From contig JAPNXP010000008.1 in assembly GCA_028753945.1 (NCBI GenBank), forward strand, positions 4,340,001-4,404,000: a DNA stretch of 64,000 nucleotides, written 5' to 3'. The translations under genes were made by a program, and so were the position numbers. This document shows positions 33,423 through 44,900 of this stretch, one piece after another. Each line of letters begins with the position of its first letter. Positions within the stretch are counted from its first letter, which is position 1. The stretch comes from Hexactinellida sp. DTS-2022. Lineage: Eukaryota; Porifera; Hexactinellida. The notes under the pieces were generated by a model that worked only from the letters and a program-made list of their open reading frames with translations, made no database searches and was not told where the DNA came from.

Positions 33423-34424
33423 TTAATACTTTCTATTAATCGGTTTTACAAATTCCATCCCAATAAACTCGAATATTTCTTCCTCACAACTGATTTCTAT
33501 TGGTTCCCCGGGTACTCCCGTAGAGCCTACTTTCCTAAGCGAATACTCGTTAAGAGTGAAACCTTCCTCTATACATTTGAGTCTCATTGTTTGGTTGAAT
33601 AAATCGCTCCCAGTGAAATACAGCAGTCCGCAATAATACTGGTTTATAGGCATAAGTCTGATATCGATTCTTCTGTGTATACGGACACAATCAGTGGTAT
33701 TAGGGAGTATACACACTCCCATGTATTTACACTCACCGAGAGATAAAGTATCTGTAAGCAAAGTAGATTGTAGCTGTTCTACTACTAGCTTTAATATTGA
33801 TTTACATTCCTTTGACTCAGAAGTGTAGTCAGGGTGTGTTATTAGAATATCTACGTCACCACAAGTAGCTGCCCCTCTCCTATACGAACCACAAACTATG
33901 AAATCTATTTTATCATCGACACTTTTGATCCCTTTTCCCGCCAGTTCTGAGATAGCCTCCACTTCTTTTCGCGGAATTCTCTCGTTAAAATCTTCGAAAT
34001 ACTTTACACCTATTTTCTGGTGATGGTTCAGTTTATCTAGATTTTCTCTCAGTTCGTCTAAACATGTGATTCCCTCTTGGAATAGCTTGTTGGCAGCGGC
34101 CGGCCCAATGCCTGTAACCTGAGTCAGGAAACTCATCGCGACATGCAAGTCGTCAGCGCGTATCTTCTCCACTCTATCGAGCTTTCCTGTGGTTAGAAAC
34201 TCGTCTATTTTATCCGCTATCTTTTGTCCGATCCCGTCTAACTTCCTTGCTTCGGATCCCTTCGTTATCTTAGAAGGGAAGGCGGCGATTGAGTGTGAGG
34301 CCTTCTTGTATATTTTGAATTTAGGCATAGATCTGTTTACGTTCTTTTCGTACTCGGCCAGCTCGTTTAGCATTCCACAGATGCCAGAGTTCGGATTGTC
34401 TTCTGGCAGCTTCCTCTTAGCCAT
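33423..34424 (-). CDS. POLB: DNA polymerase beta
   Basis: Intronless ORF, 333 residues (vertebrate 335). Base-excision-repair polymerase with an 8-kDa dRP-lyase domain and a polymerase domain. Lys72 in GIGQKIADKIDEF is the Schiff-base lysine at the same number as in mammals. Helix-hairpin-helix motifs lie at LDGIGQKIA and VTGIGPAAA. GSYRRGA (179-185) is the nucleotide-binding motif; Asp190 and Asp192 (GDVDILI) and Asp254 (RRIDIR) are the three catalytic metal ligands. The end (PGEPIEISCEEEIFEFIGMEFVKP) is typical. No missing key residue. It is divergent from the NHL gene, with the POLB ATG 367 bases from it. Confidence 0.97.
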   Translation of the reverse strand: MAKRKLPEDNPNSGICGMLNELAEYEKNVNRSMPKFKIYKKASHSIAAFPSKITKGSEARKLDGIGQKIADKIDEFLTTGKLDRVEKIRADDLHVAMSFLTQVTGIGPAAANKLFQEGITCLDELRENLDKLNHHQKIGVKYFEDFNERIPRKEVEAISELAGKGIKSVDDKIDFIVCGSYRRGAATCGDVDILITHPDYTSESKECKSILKLVVEQLQSTLLTDTLSLGECKYMGVCILPNTTDCVRIHRRIDIRLMPINQYYCGLLYFTGSDLFNQTMRLKCIEEGFTLNEYSLRKVGSTGVPGEPIEISCEEEIFEFIGMEFVKPINRKY

Positions 34425-34791
34425 TATATTCGTATATTGTAGTAGGGATAACTTATGCTAAGTATTCACAACAGCTGATTTTCCTAGCTAGAAGTCTAGA
34501 AATATATGACGGAAGAATGTGGCAACACAAATACAAATATTGATATCATTTACCAAAGATCTAGTCATAATACAACTACCTTTCGTCTAAATATTCAACT
34601 AATTTTGACTACATAAATTTTGAGCTCGCTCTAAATAAATCTTGGAAAGCCTTGGCATGCTTACTGTAATAAATTTACAACCTTGCGATCATAGTAGAGT
34701 CGAATATTTTTCAACGATACAAACTGAAATCAATTAGTTACATACATTGACTGAGGATAATACTACTAGTATAATAGGATTGTGTCTAGAG
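34425..34791. promoter_or_regulatory. divergent POLB / NHL promoter region
   Basis: 367 AT-rich bases with no repeat element and no ORF. It must drive both genes. No TATA-type or other motif can be assigned with confidence. Confidence 0.45.
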
Positions 34792-36018
34792 ATGGCTTCT
34801 AGTATAAGGGAGGACTTGTTCATCTCTCTAATAGAGAGGGTAGGTTTCGAGGTCCGTGGGAGGTTTGCCCGAGCTCACCGGGCGCTGTGTGAGAGAGAGA
34901 CAGCACTGCTGTCAGAGCTGCAGCAGATAGTGAATGGGTACAAGGGAGAGGGACTAGCTGAACAGATAGTAGAGTTGTCGCTTTTGAGGGAGCAATCTAA
35001 ATCAACTCTGCAGCGAAATGAAAATAAAGAGACGTTAGACCTGAATGTAACTATTATAGAAGCGCGCATATCAGAACTTGAAACGGAACTATCGATTGCA
35101 AGAGGCAAAGTTTTGGTAGTTGAGTTGGAGTGGGAAAATGAACTAGACGAATACCTTAGTACAATTGGGACGATTAATGTGCAGGGGATCCCTGATTATA
35201 AGAAGAAATGTAAGCCTATAATAACCGCAGGGAAACACAGCGAAGTTCCTACTTTAATTCCGCTCGAATTCAGATTACCTAACTCAGTTGCTGTTGAACC
35301 TAAATCGAAAAATATATTTATTTGTGATGGTGGGAACAGTCGTGTGCAAGTATTCACCAATTCTCTAGAATTTCTATTCTCGTTCAGCGAGAATATGGGA
35401 GTCCCTTTCGGTATTTGCATATATCGTAGCAAAGTGTACGTGACACAGCTAGCTTTCAATTCCCTAACGATATACTCCACTAAAGGGGAATTAATTCAAA
35501 CTGTTGGGAAGAAAGGGATTGGGGAACTTGAATTTTATCAACCAAGAGGAATAGCAATTTCAGCTGTGAATAATCTAATTTACATTTGTGAGAAGAAAAA
35601 TAACAGAATTCAATGTTTGAATTTGGATCTCACTTTCGTGGCATTTATTCATAACATTATAAAGACATTAGATGTCAAACTCACTTCTAAAGATATCATA
35701 ATACTAAAGCGATGGAATCCTAACTTTTTATTCTACAATTACTTACACCAACTCGTTAGAGATTCTACCGACTGGGCTTACAATGAACATCTTAGAAAAC
35801 CTTGCACTTTCTACTTAGACGGAGAATATAATATTATAACGGCAGACTACTCAGCGGATTGTATTATAGTGTTCTCTAAGAAAGGAGAGCAGCTACTCAG
35901 GCTGGGGGGGAGGGGGGAGAAGAGAGGACAGTTCTTAGAACCAGCGGGGGTAGCTATCGAGTCTGGGATTGTTGTTGTTGTATCTCGGAACCCAACGAAT
36001 TGTATTCAGATATTCTAA
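34792..36018 (+). CDS. coiled-coil plus NHL-repeat protein
   Basis: ATG at 34792 (agagATGGCTTCT) gives 408 residues; the frame is open further upstream but without another ATG. Residues about 25-140 are predicted coiled coil (ELQQIVNGYKGEGLAEQIVE ... ARISELETEL). The C-terminal part carries NHL-type beta-propeller repeats: PNSVAVEPKSKNIFICDGGN, VPFGICIYRSKVYV, QPRGIAISAVNNLIYICEKKNNRIQ and EPAGVAIESGIVVV. No RING or B-box, so it resembles the NHL half of TRIM2/3/71-type proteins without ligase domains. The function is unknown; a scaffold or binding role is inferred. It is a distant relative of the gene at 61735. Confidence 0.75.
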   Translation: MASSIREDLFISLIERVGFEVRGRFARAHRALCERETALLSELQQIVNGYKGEGLAEQIVELSLLREQSKSTLQRNENKETLDLNVTIIEARISELETELSIARGKVLVVELEWENELDEYLSTIGTINVQGIPDYKKKCKPIITAGKHSEVPTLIPLEFRLPNSVAVEPKSKNIFICDGGNSRVQVFTNSLEFLFSFSENMGVPFGICIYRSKVYVTQLAFNSLTIYSTKGELIQTVGKKGIGELEFYQPRGIAISAVNNLIYICEKKNNRIQCLNLDLTFVAFIHNIIKTLDVKLTSKDIIILKRWNPNFLFYNYLHQLVRDSTDWAYNEHLRKPCTFYLDGEYNIITADYSADCIIVFSKKGEQLLRLGGRGEKRGQFLEPAGVAIESGIVVVVSRNPTNCIQIF

Positions 36019-36508
36019 CTTATTATTTCGGAACTAAACGAATTGTATTCAGATATTCTAACTTATTATTATACATACTATGTCCCGTTATAACGAAATA
36101 CCCGCTTATAATTACTGTGGTGTTCGCGTAATACGGTAATAGCAAGCGCATTTCGCACGAAAAAATTTTTCTTGCTAATAGGCGAACTTTCTATTTGAGG
36201 AATAAAACTAACATTAATAAATGCTCGCTTGGGGACAGAAAATAACTTGTTATTAGAGCAATATTTATATTAGGCGGTCACTAGGGATATAATACATATA
36301 TTCCCCAGACGGATAAATGAGTTGATTTTACTCCGCGTATAACAAAGTAAAGAAGGCCCTTGGACTTCGTTATAACGAGAGTTCTCGGTAATCTAATTTA
36401 TTAATCAAATTTCAATAGATTTTATAATTTGAGGAATCCTTTTGTACATTTCGCTTCCTAAGCTTGATCATATTAATTTAATAGGCAAACTGCATTCGTT
36501 ATAACATA
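36019..36508. other. intergenic with C and I fragments
   Basis: C-like phrases (cgttataacgaaatacccgc; cttggacttcgttataacga) flank an I element (about 36118-36275: gtggtgttcgcgtaatacgg ... ttatattaggcggtca). This looks like I inserted into C. A duplicated 30-base piece of the NHL gene 3' end (cgaattgtattcagatattc, at about 35996 and 36039) follows the stop codon. Confidence 0.5.
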
Positions 36509-38983
36509 CAGTAGAACCTCGTTAATACGAACACCAACAGACGGTAAAAATATGTTCGCTTTATCTGGAGTTCGTATTAACCGGAGTAATACCCATAATT
36601 GAATAGCCATTGTAGGGACCTGATTTTGTGAAACTTTTTAAATGATAGCTAATAAAGAGAGTAAATAGAATACAAACTAAGGAAGATAATTAGGGTTTTC
36701 AATTCCAGAAGGAACTTTGCCTTAAGGGTGCTCTGTACTGATATTTTGACACTCGACGACCTAATGTTTTTATTGCGTTTTTGGATAGTACTGATATATC
36801 TAAGATATCCCTGAAAATATTAGAGTTCTACTATGTATATATCCTTAGTTATGAACTAGACAATGTCAATATAGGCCTAATCCATACTAGCCAAATATTT
36901 ACAAAAATTTTTTATGTTAGTTTTTAGCGCGAAACATGTCAATTATAAAATATACCTGAGTCAATACTCAATGTTTTAAATCGAAACGAAATATGCTTTT
37001 TCTTTAATCTACTCTATGTTATTGTCATTTTTGTGAAATTGGTCAAAAAAAACCCACTATTTTTCATTAAAAGTATACTAATTCAATTTTTTTGTATTAT
37101 ATTGCCAAAACTGCCCGCTTTTAAAACATGCGCCTACATATACTGAGCATTTTAAAAAAAAGTTTGACTTTCTAGAATAAAAATTCTCTTTTTTACATCC
37201 ATATGCCCAAATGGTCTTTTTTTACACCTTCATAATTAGCATTTAATTAATTTGTGTCGAAGTGGCTGAGTCCAGAATATGAAAGTGCGAGGAAAAGGAG
37301 TTCCTAAACTGCATAAAATAGATAATGTCATTTGAAATTGAATTAGACTATTTTTAGAAATTTAGAGCTAAGCTCTATCTCATTTGGATCAGAAGTTGGA
37401 TTTTTGTCAGCTTTTTAACATATTGCCACTTTGACACCACCATATTTGGGCATTTGAAATCAAAACACATCATTCGAATTATAATATAATCCCAAAAGTT
37501 TATCCAATGAGTAAGAAATAGTATCATGATGTGACTAGAATTTTAGAGCTAGTCTCTGCTGTCCAGAGATCAAGAGTTACAAAATTTGCTTCGTCATCAA
37601 AATTGGGCACATCAAATTACCATATATGGTCATGTTAAAAAGTGTGACACCTAGAGTCCTAAAATGTATTATAAACGTATAGAAAGTCAGGTATTTACAG
37701 TATTTTCTAATGCCTATGATCATTTTATCTCAAAGCGTTTCTGAAATATCAACAGGTGTGAAATGTCAGATTTTTTGCCCCCTGCTGTGGCCCAAAAGTC
37801 CATAACTTATCGAATAATGATTGGATCGTGTTGTGTAACGTCTCATTTTGTGCGCAAATGCTATTTCCATATTTGTATTACCAAATTGGTGTTTTATATA
37901 ATACTTTATTGTATATTTGAGGGCCTTGAGGTGTGAAAATATGACAAAACAGACAAAACCATAGTCATAAATTGGTCATAACTCATGATATATTATTGTA
38001 AAAGTGTTGAAAACAAATGCTACGCATAGATAAGAAGCTGGCGCATTTTTATGAAGAATAACAGAATTATTCTGCTCTCCAATTTCCCACAGTAATATAT
38101 GATCACCGGGTACTTGCATACCCTTCATATTCTTTTATGCCCCTAATTTCCTAATTTTTGACATATTCCTGAACTTTTTGACGTGAACCTGTATATTTTG
38201 ACCTGTAGATTCCGAAATTTTTAATTTTGGGAACAATATATGGCAGTGTAGAATTTTATCACCTCTTTTGATGTTGAAATTCGGAAAAATTCGTGGGCCG
38301 CAGCCTTAGAATGCTTATAAAACCAAAAATAATAATCAGAAAGTCAAAAAATTTCTCTGGGGTAACACATGATGCATCCTCAGACCCTTGAACTAGAATT
38401 GAAAAATTTTTCTTCTAACATTTTATAACGATAGTTTAGTGCACGACTGCGTTTTATGATTATTTTGAAAAAATGCCCTTTAGCATCGTTTCTTCTGCAA
38501 AAATAAATAAAATAAAAATTATTACTGAGAGGAAATAGTCTCATAATAATATGTTCAAAAATTCAAAAAGATTCAACAATTTTTGAAAAAATGTCATGCC
38601 CATATAAGGAAGTCGACGTCTTATTTTATTAAAAAACACCATCTTGATTGAAAATTAAGAAAAAAAAAATCATAGAAGTCAATCTCTATCTCATCTAGAG
38701 TATTCCTAGTAGTAAATTATGCAATTCTGAGATTCACCGTGAACGCCCGAATATCAATACAGATTACCCTTAAGAGCTTTAACTACAATAGAACCTCGTT
38801 AGTACGAACACGGTTAATACGAATTTCCGGATAAGACGAACAAACAGTTCCACAAAATCAGGTCCCTACAATGGCTATTCAATGGGTATTACTCCGGTTA
38901 ATACGAACTCCGTATAAAGCTAACAATTTTACCTTCCCTTGATGTTCGTACTGTCATACAATAGTACTAATGAGGTTCTACTG
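36509..38983. mobile_element. 2.5-kb A-type element with about 130-base inverted ends and no ORF
   Basis: Left end cagtagaacctcgttaatac at 36509, right end ctaatgaggttctactg to 38983, flanked by TA (36507-36508 and 38984-38985). The ends stay complementary for about 130 bases, including ggagttcgtattaaccggag and gccattgtagggacctgatt. The right end has a small insertion around 38950-38965. The 2.2-kb interior has no reading frame of coding character on either strand and no resemblance to other repeats here. Loosely similar phrases (cataacttatcg; cataactcatgat; agagttacaaaa) recur inside. Confidence 0.75.
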
Positions 38984-38999
38984 TATGTACTGAATAGCT

Positions 39000-41900
39000 A
39001 TGGTGGACACATCAGACAATCCCAACAAACTATTCATGTCTTCGACAGGCAACGCTGTTCTCTTCACGACAATGGTTCTTCCCTCTCCGGCGATGGATCT
39101 ATCTCTATCGGACGAGAATACGCTGGGAGCCCCCATTCAGATAGCCCTGCCTAAGACAGGCCTAACCGCAGATAATACAACAGCTGTGAATGGGATAGCG
39201 GACACATATATTCCAGAGCAGCTAGTTTGTAACGGGGAGGGACTGGACCTACTTCCTAATCGGAGCGAGGCTTGTATGATGAGAGTTAAGCAGGATTGGT
39301 GGGTAATCTTATATCAGAGGTGCATTGACTTTAGTATCTCTCTATCTCTTTAGGTATCGTGCTATTTCATTCTTGAAAGAAGACGATGTGATGTCAAAGG
39401 TAGAGTATTAATATAGTACTACAGTTAACTCCCGTTATAATCAAGTCCAAGAGACCCTTTCATTACTTTGTTATAAGCGGAGTAAAATGAATGCTTTATC
39501 CGTCTGATATAACTTAGATATAAATGGGTGTTTCATTATATCCGAGTTTGTTATAGCGAGAGTACTGTACAATAAACTCTCGTTATAACGAAGTGCTTGG
39601 GACCTGTAAATTCCTTCGTTATATCCGGATATTCGTTATAAGCGGATAATAATTAATGTATTTAGTGCTCTGGGGAAAATATCCAATTCGTTATAAGCAG
39701 TTATTTCGTAATATCCGACTTGGTTATAACGGGAGTTCACTGTATTTATTATTTACTTGTAGGTTAATAAATTAATTATATTATTAGTTAGGAGACTTGG
39801 CTCTGAATGGAGAATTGGATTCGCACCCTCTACGGAACATCGCTTGGAGAGTTAGTTAGCTACAAGTCTGTAGTTGGTTTCTAATATTCATATTTTCACA
39901 GCTTTTTCTAGGAGTACTACCCGTCTCCACCAAGGAATGGATTGACACAGTTAATGCACAGAGGGAAAAGTATAATACTGAAAAGAACAAAGTAATTTAA
40001 ACTTATATAATCCGCCTAATGGAAATTGCTCTAATAGCAAAAATATAGTGCTCTATTAAAAAGTTATTTCAGTCCCCAAGCGAGCATTTAATGTTAATTT
40101 TGTTCCTCTAATAGAAAGTTTGCTTATTAGCAAGAAAATTTCGTGCAAAATGCGACTTGCTATTACGCGAACACCTCTGTAATATGTTCCGAGAGTAGTT
40201 TAACCTAATTACCCGGTGTCTCTTTAATTCTACCGTATTTGTTTAGGTAGATATCGACCCACACAAGTTAGCAGATAAATCTCATCCTCTCTCAAACGAA
40301 TCGACTGTAAGTTGCTTATACGCTTTGCTAAGCGACAGTAGTGTGTTAATGGTATGCTCTATAGAGTGCTTGGAATCAATACTTTCTGGATCAGGATTTA
40401 TGGCAAGTTGTAGATCAAGACGTGTCTAGAACGTAAGAAATGCTAATAACCAACTTTATAATATTATTGTAATTTATGATAAAATCTGTATTCCTACTAG
40501 ATGGCCAGAAGAGAGGATATTCAGAGAAGATAAAATAAAGTAATTATTATTTTTGAACTCAATTGTTTGGTGAATTTCCATCTCTCTGCTTTAATTAAAC
40601 TCCTTTTAACTTAGAGTTTAAGTTATTCCTTCTTAATACTCACTCGATTTGGTAATTATATTTTTCTAATTATTACAACTTCAATAATTGTCTGCCTTAT
40701 TGAGTGATAATTATAGGAATTTAATGAGGAGAGTTCTATTCACTCACGCCAAGGCTCAATCTAAGTTTGAGTACAGACAGGTACTAACGTTACGCTATGT
40801 GACGTCATAACTGTTATACGTTATGTACTGTAGGGGATGCATGAGTTGTTAGCTAACATAATATATATGATGTGTATAGAGCATGAGAGATGTCCCGTGT
40901 CAGATCAACTACCAGAGTTAGTTGTTGTTAATTCTGTTTTATAATAGCTTATATATTTATACAGTCAACTCCGCTTAATAGAGCCACCGGTTAATCGGTT
41001 TCTCCGTTTAATCGGGCCAAAATTTCACAGGATTTATAGGACGGAATTACAGTTTGGCTTACAATATTTTCGGCTAATCGGTTTCTCCGTTAATCGGGTC
41101 AAACAACCTGGTCCCGAGGTGACTCTATTAAGCGGAGTCGTATCTACCTCCCTTTGTCACGCTTTTTAACCATTTTGTATACAAAAATGATGGTTTATCA
41201 CACATTGGTTATATAAGTTATTAAGTTAATTAAAACCCTTGGTTATATAAGTTATTAAGTTAATTAAAACCCTTGGTTATATAAGTTATTAAGTTAATTA
41301 AAACCCTTGGAAGGATTACGTAACGTTTGGACGTTTGGATTTATTCACAGAACTTATATCTTGTTATTATTTATTTATTTGTTTGTTGCGCCTCTATAGA
41401 TACATCAGACACGTATTAGACCCAACTTATCTTGAAGAAGATTCTTAGTAAGTACCAAATAATACAGAATATCCTGTTATATAAGGCCACATATAAGTAC
41501 CATATGATTCCTGTTTATAACAACCTGGTATAGCTGTTAATTACATATAGATTTTGCCATTTCTTGTGTGGCCGTTATTAATTAACTAATTAGCGAAAGT
41601 TATAGTGAAAGTTAATTGAATTTCAATTTAAAGTGAAAATTACTATGTTTTTTTTTCTTTATTTATACCTTTGACCCCAAGTCATCCACTGGTTTAACAG
41701 GTTATACTGTATTTAGTGTTATCGTACCATGGATATATTATAAGTGTGTATAGCACGCTATTCTCTGAGCTGATGGAGTACTGCGATGTTTGGTACGAAG
41801 GGGGACACGAAGAGGCTGTGCTAAAGGTATATTGTTGTTGTGGTTGTTATTGTTGTTGTGGTTGCTTTGTGTTAGCTATTAATGTGCTGTGATAGGCGAG

Positions 41901-44900
41901 AACTAACATACGGATAGAAACTCCGTTTGAGAAGGAAGGAGTTGTGTTAGGGGTGAGTTGTAATTATATATTTTTGTTATAACCTGTTGTTTGTTTGTTT
42001 GTTCGTATATGTTTAATGGGCTCGTATATGTTTAATGCGCATAGTATAGTTAGTAAATATATACAGTATAACCTAGTCCTAGTCAGTACGAACACCACCG
42101 CAAAATGCGTTCGCCTTATCCGGAATTATATTAACCAATATCATTTGATATTGAAAAGTTTTGAAGGGCACTGAAATAGTGTTCGTATTAACCAGAATTT
42201 CGTAATAACCGGTGTTCTTATATCCGGCATCTACTATAGCTAACCGCACTGTCTAAGAAGCTTAACAAGATACAAGGCACTCTCCTTAAGAAACATGACT
42301 CTGAGCTGGCTGAGTACATGGACTCTCTAGACCTCTCTCCTCAAGTGTACGGCATGTAAGTGATAACATAGCGTACTAGTGAGTAATTATGCTACATAGA
42401 TTTGTAGAGTCTCGTTAGTAGGAACAACAGGGGACCATCTATAATATGTTCGTATTATCCGGAATTTGTATTAACCGGAGTCACTTGCATGCATTTGTAT
42501 AGGCTAGGAAATTAACCTTGTACTTCTTAACTAATATTTCGCTTTATCCGTTTTCGTATTAACTGGAGTCTATTGTACAGTAGATGCCGGTTATAAGCAC
42601 ATCGTCGGGAACTGCATATAATGTTCTTATAACCGGCATAAATTATTTAGGGTATATGGCAACCGTTTTCCGTAGAATGTTCTTATATCCGGCATGTTCT
42701 TATAACCGATATTTCCCCTTATGTTCCTATTAACAGAGTCTACTGTATTTATCTGTCCTACGTATTATTGTATTGTTATTATAGTCGTTGGGTGAGACTG
42801 CTATTCGGGAGAGAATTCGTCCTGAAAGACCTTCTACAGTTATGGGACGTATTATTCGCTCAGGGCACTTCTCTAGACTTGATAGACTACATAGCTATTG
42901 CCATTCTCATCGCTATGAGAACCTCCAGTTAGTTATTCACATAATTACATTAGTAGCACACTCAGGGTTTGATACAGAAATTTTTCCTGGGGGGGGGGGA
43001 AACTTTCCTAGAAACAGACTGTTCCCTTGGATAAAGGAGCAGCATATACATGTATAGGCCAAAATAAGACAATTCCTGGGATGGGGGAATCTTTCCTGGG
43101 GGAGGGAACACACCCTAACACAGTTACCATGGCTTGTATAGTTAATACTTAGTCCATTAATGCTACGAAATCATTATGTACATATACGGCTAGGCACTGT
43201 ATAAGTATACAGTAGAACTTCGTTAGTACGAACACAAGGGACCGTCAAAAGTGTTCGCATTATCTGGAGTTAGTATTAACCAATATAATCTGTATTGAAA
43301 GGCTTTTAAGGGGACTGAAATAGTGTTCGTATTAACCGTGTTCGTATTAACTAGGTTATACAGTATATAGCATATAACTATTGTATTATTATTGTTATTT
43401 CGTTAGTTCTGAAACATGACCAGGGAGACTGTTTGTTGAGATTAATGAAGTACCCTCAGGAGTTTCCTGTCAGAGACATTATCAACCATGCTTTGCATCT
43501 CAAACACCCAGTATGTATTTATGCTATGTATATAGTCAGTATAACTCGGTTATAACGTACCCCTCGGGAATGGGAATAAGTACGTATTATCCGAGTGTTC
43601 GTTCGCATAATGACAAGTCGCATTTGCACGAAATTTGCTTGCTAATAGGCGAACTTGCTATTAGAGGAACAGAATAACTTTACGTGTAAATGCTCGCTTG
43701 GGGACTGTAATAACTTACTAGTAGACCAATATTGTATTAGAGCAATTATATTAAGCGAACACCACTGTTTGTACAAACCCAGTTTACCCTACATATAATA
43801 CATACTCCTTTATACACTGGTTAAATACATTAGTACGTACTAACCCAGGTACGTTATAACCGAGTTCCACTGTATGTTAGTGATCATATCTCATACTATA
43901 ATTACATAGCTAATAATATAATTATTATTCCCTCTCTAGTCGTGGCCTTATACCCCTCCCGCTATGCCTATCCCTACAACAGTTGAGAAGTCTCTAACCA
44001 TGTTCTCTCCTACTTCCAGGGAGCACATTAATGTGAGTAGAGTTACAGGGACTCTCCCGTGTTAATGGTATAGTCAGGCTTAAGTCTAGAATTAGTTTGA
44101 ACTCGCGAATATACGCCTAAATTCCTTAATTTGTACTACTTCTATAGGAGCATCTCTCGATTTTCGCGCGCCTAGAAAAGTTTGCTTTATTTATTACACC
44201 CCTAGATTAAACCCTGGGTCTATAGTTTAAATCCATAGATCGTACAATAATATAAACAACTTTGTTAATACACTCGTGATAACAATCTAATATTTATACT
44301 TTTCTAATTGAATATATTTCTTTTGTTTAGGAGGATACTAATTCTACAGATGATGCATCAAAGTGGAATGAAATGAAAGTTGGAAATATTAATTATAAAA
44401 CTAAATCACTTCGTAGTAACATTAGCTTAAACCAATCCTACACATTTCCAAACGCAATTAAAAACAAAATAAATACTCTCCCGAGTCGTACCCGCTCTTC
44501 GAAATCATTTCACACACAAATCTCTAATTCCGGTTCTTCTCCGAAGAGACACTCTGAGTTTGGTTCTTCTGTCCACTCCACTGTTCCCAGCTTGGCAGCC
44601 TACAGGACGGAAGATGTGAGTCTGTACTAGCGATGTATTCAGGAATTTGATTTAGTTATTTTGTTAAATCACAGTAGATTATCCTTATACGATCGTGGAT
44701 ATGGCTAAATATCGGTTAGAGTACAAGATTTAATTCTCCTAGCCCAGCGTTTTCCAAACTTTTCAACCGTGTACCCCCTATAGCATATTCTATGCCCCTC
44801 CCATTGATCATAATACAAATTTGAGATCTTGTGGACCCCAGGTTGGGAACCACTGCCCTAGCCTATACAAATGCATGCAAGTGACTCTGTTTAATACAAA

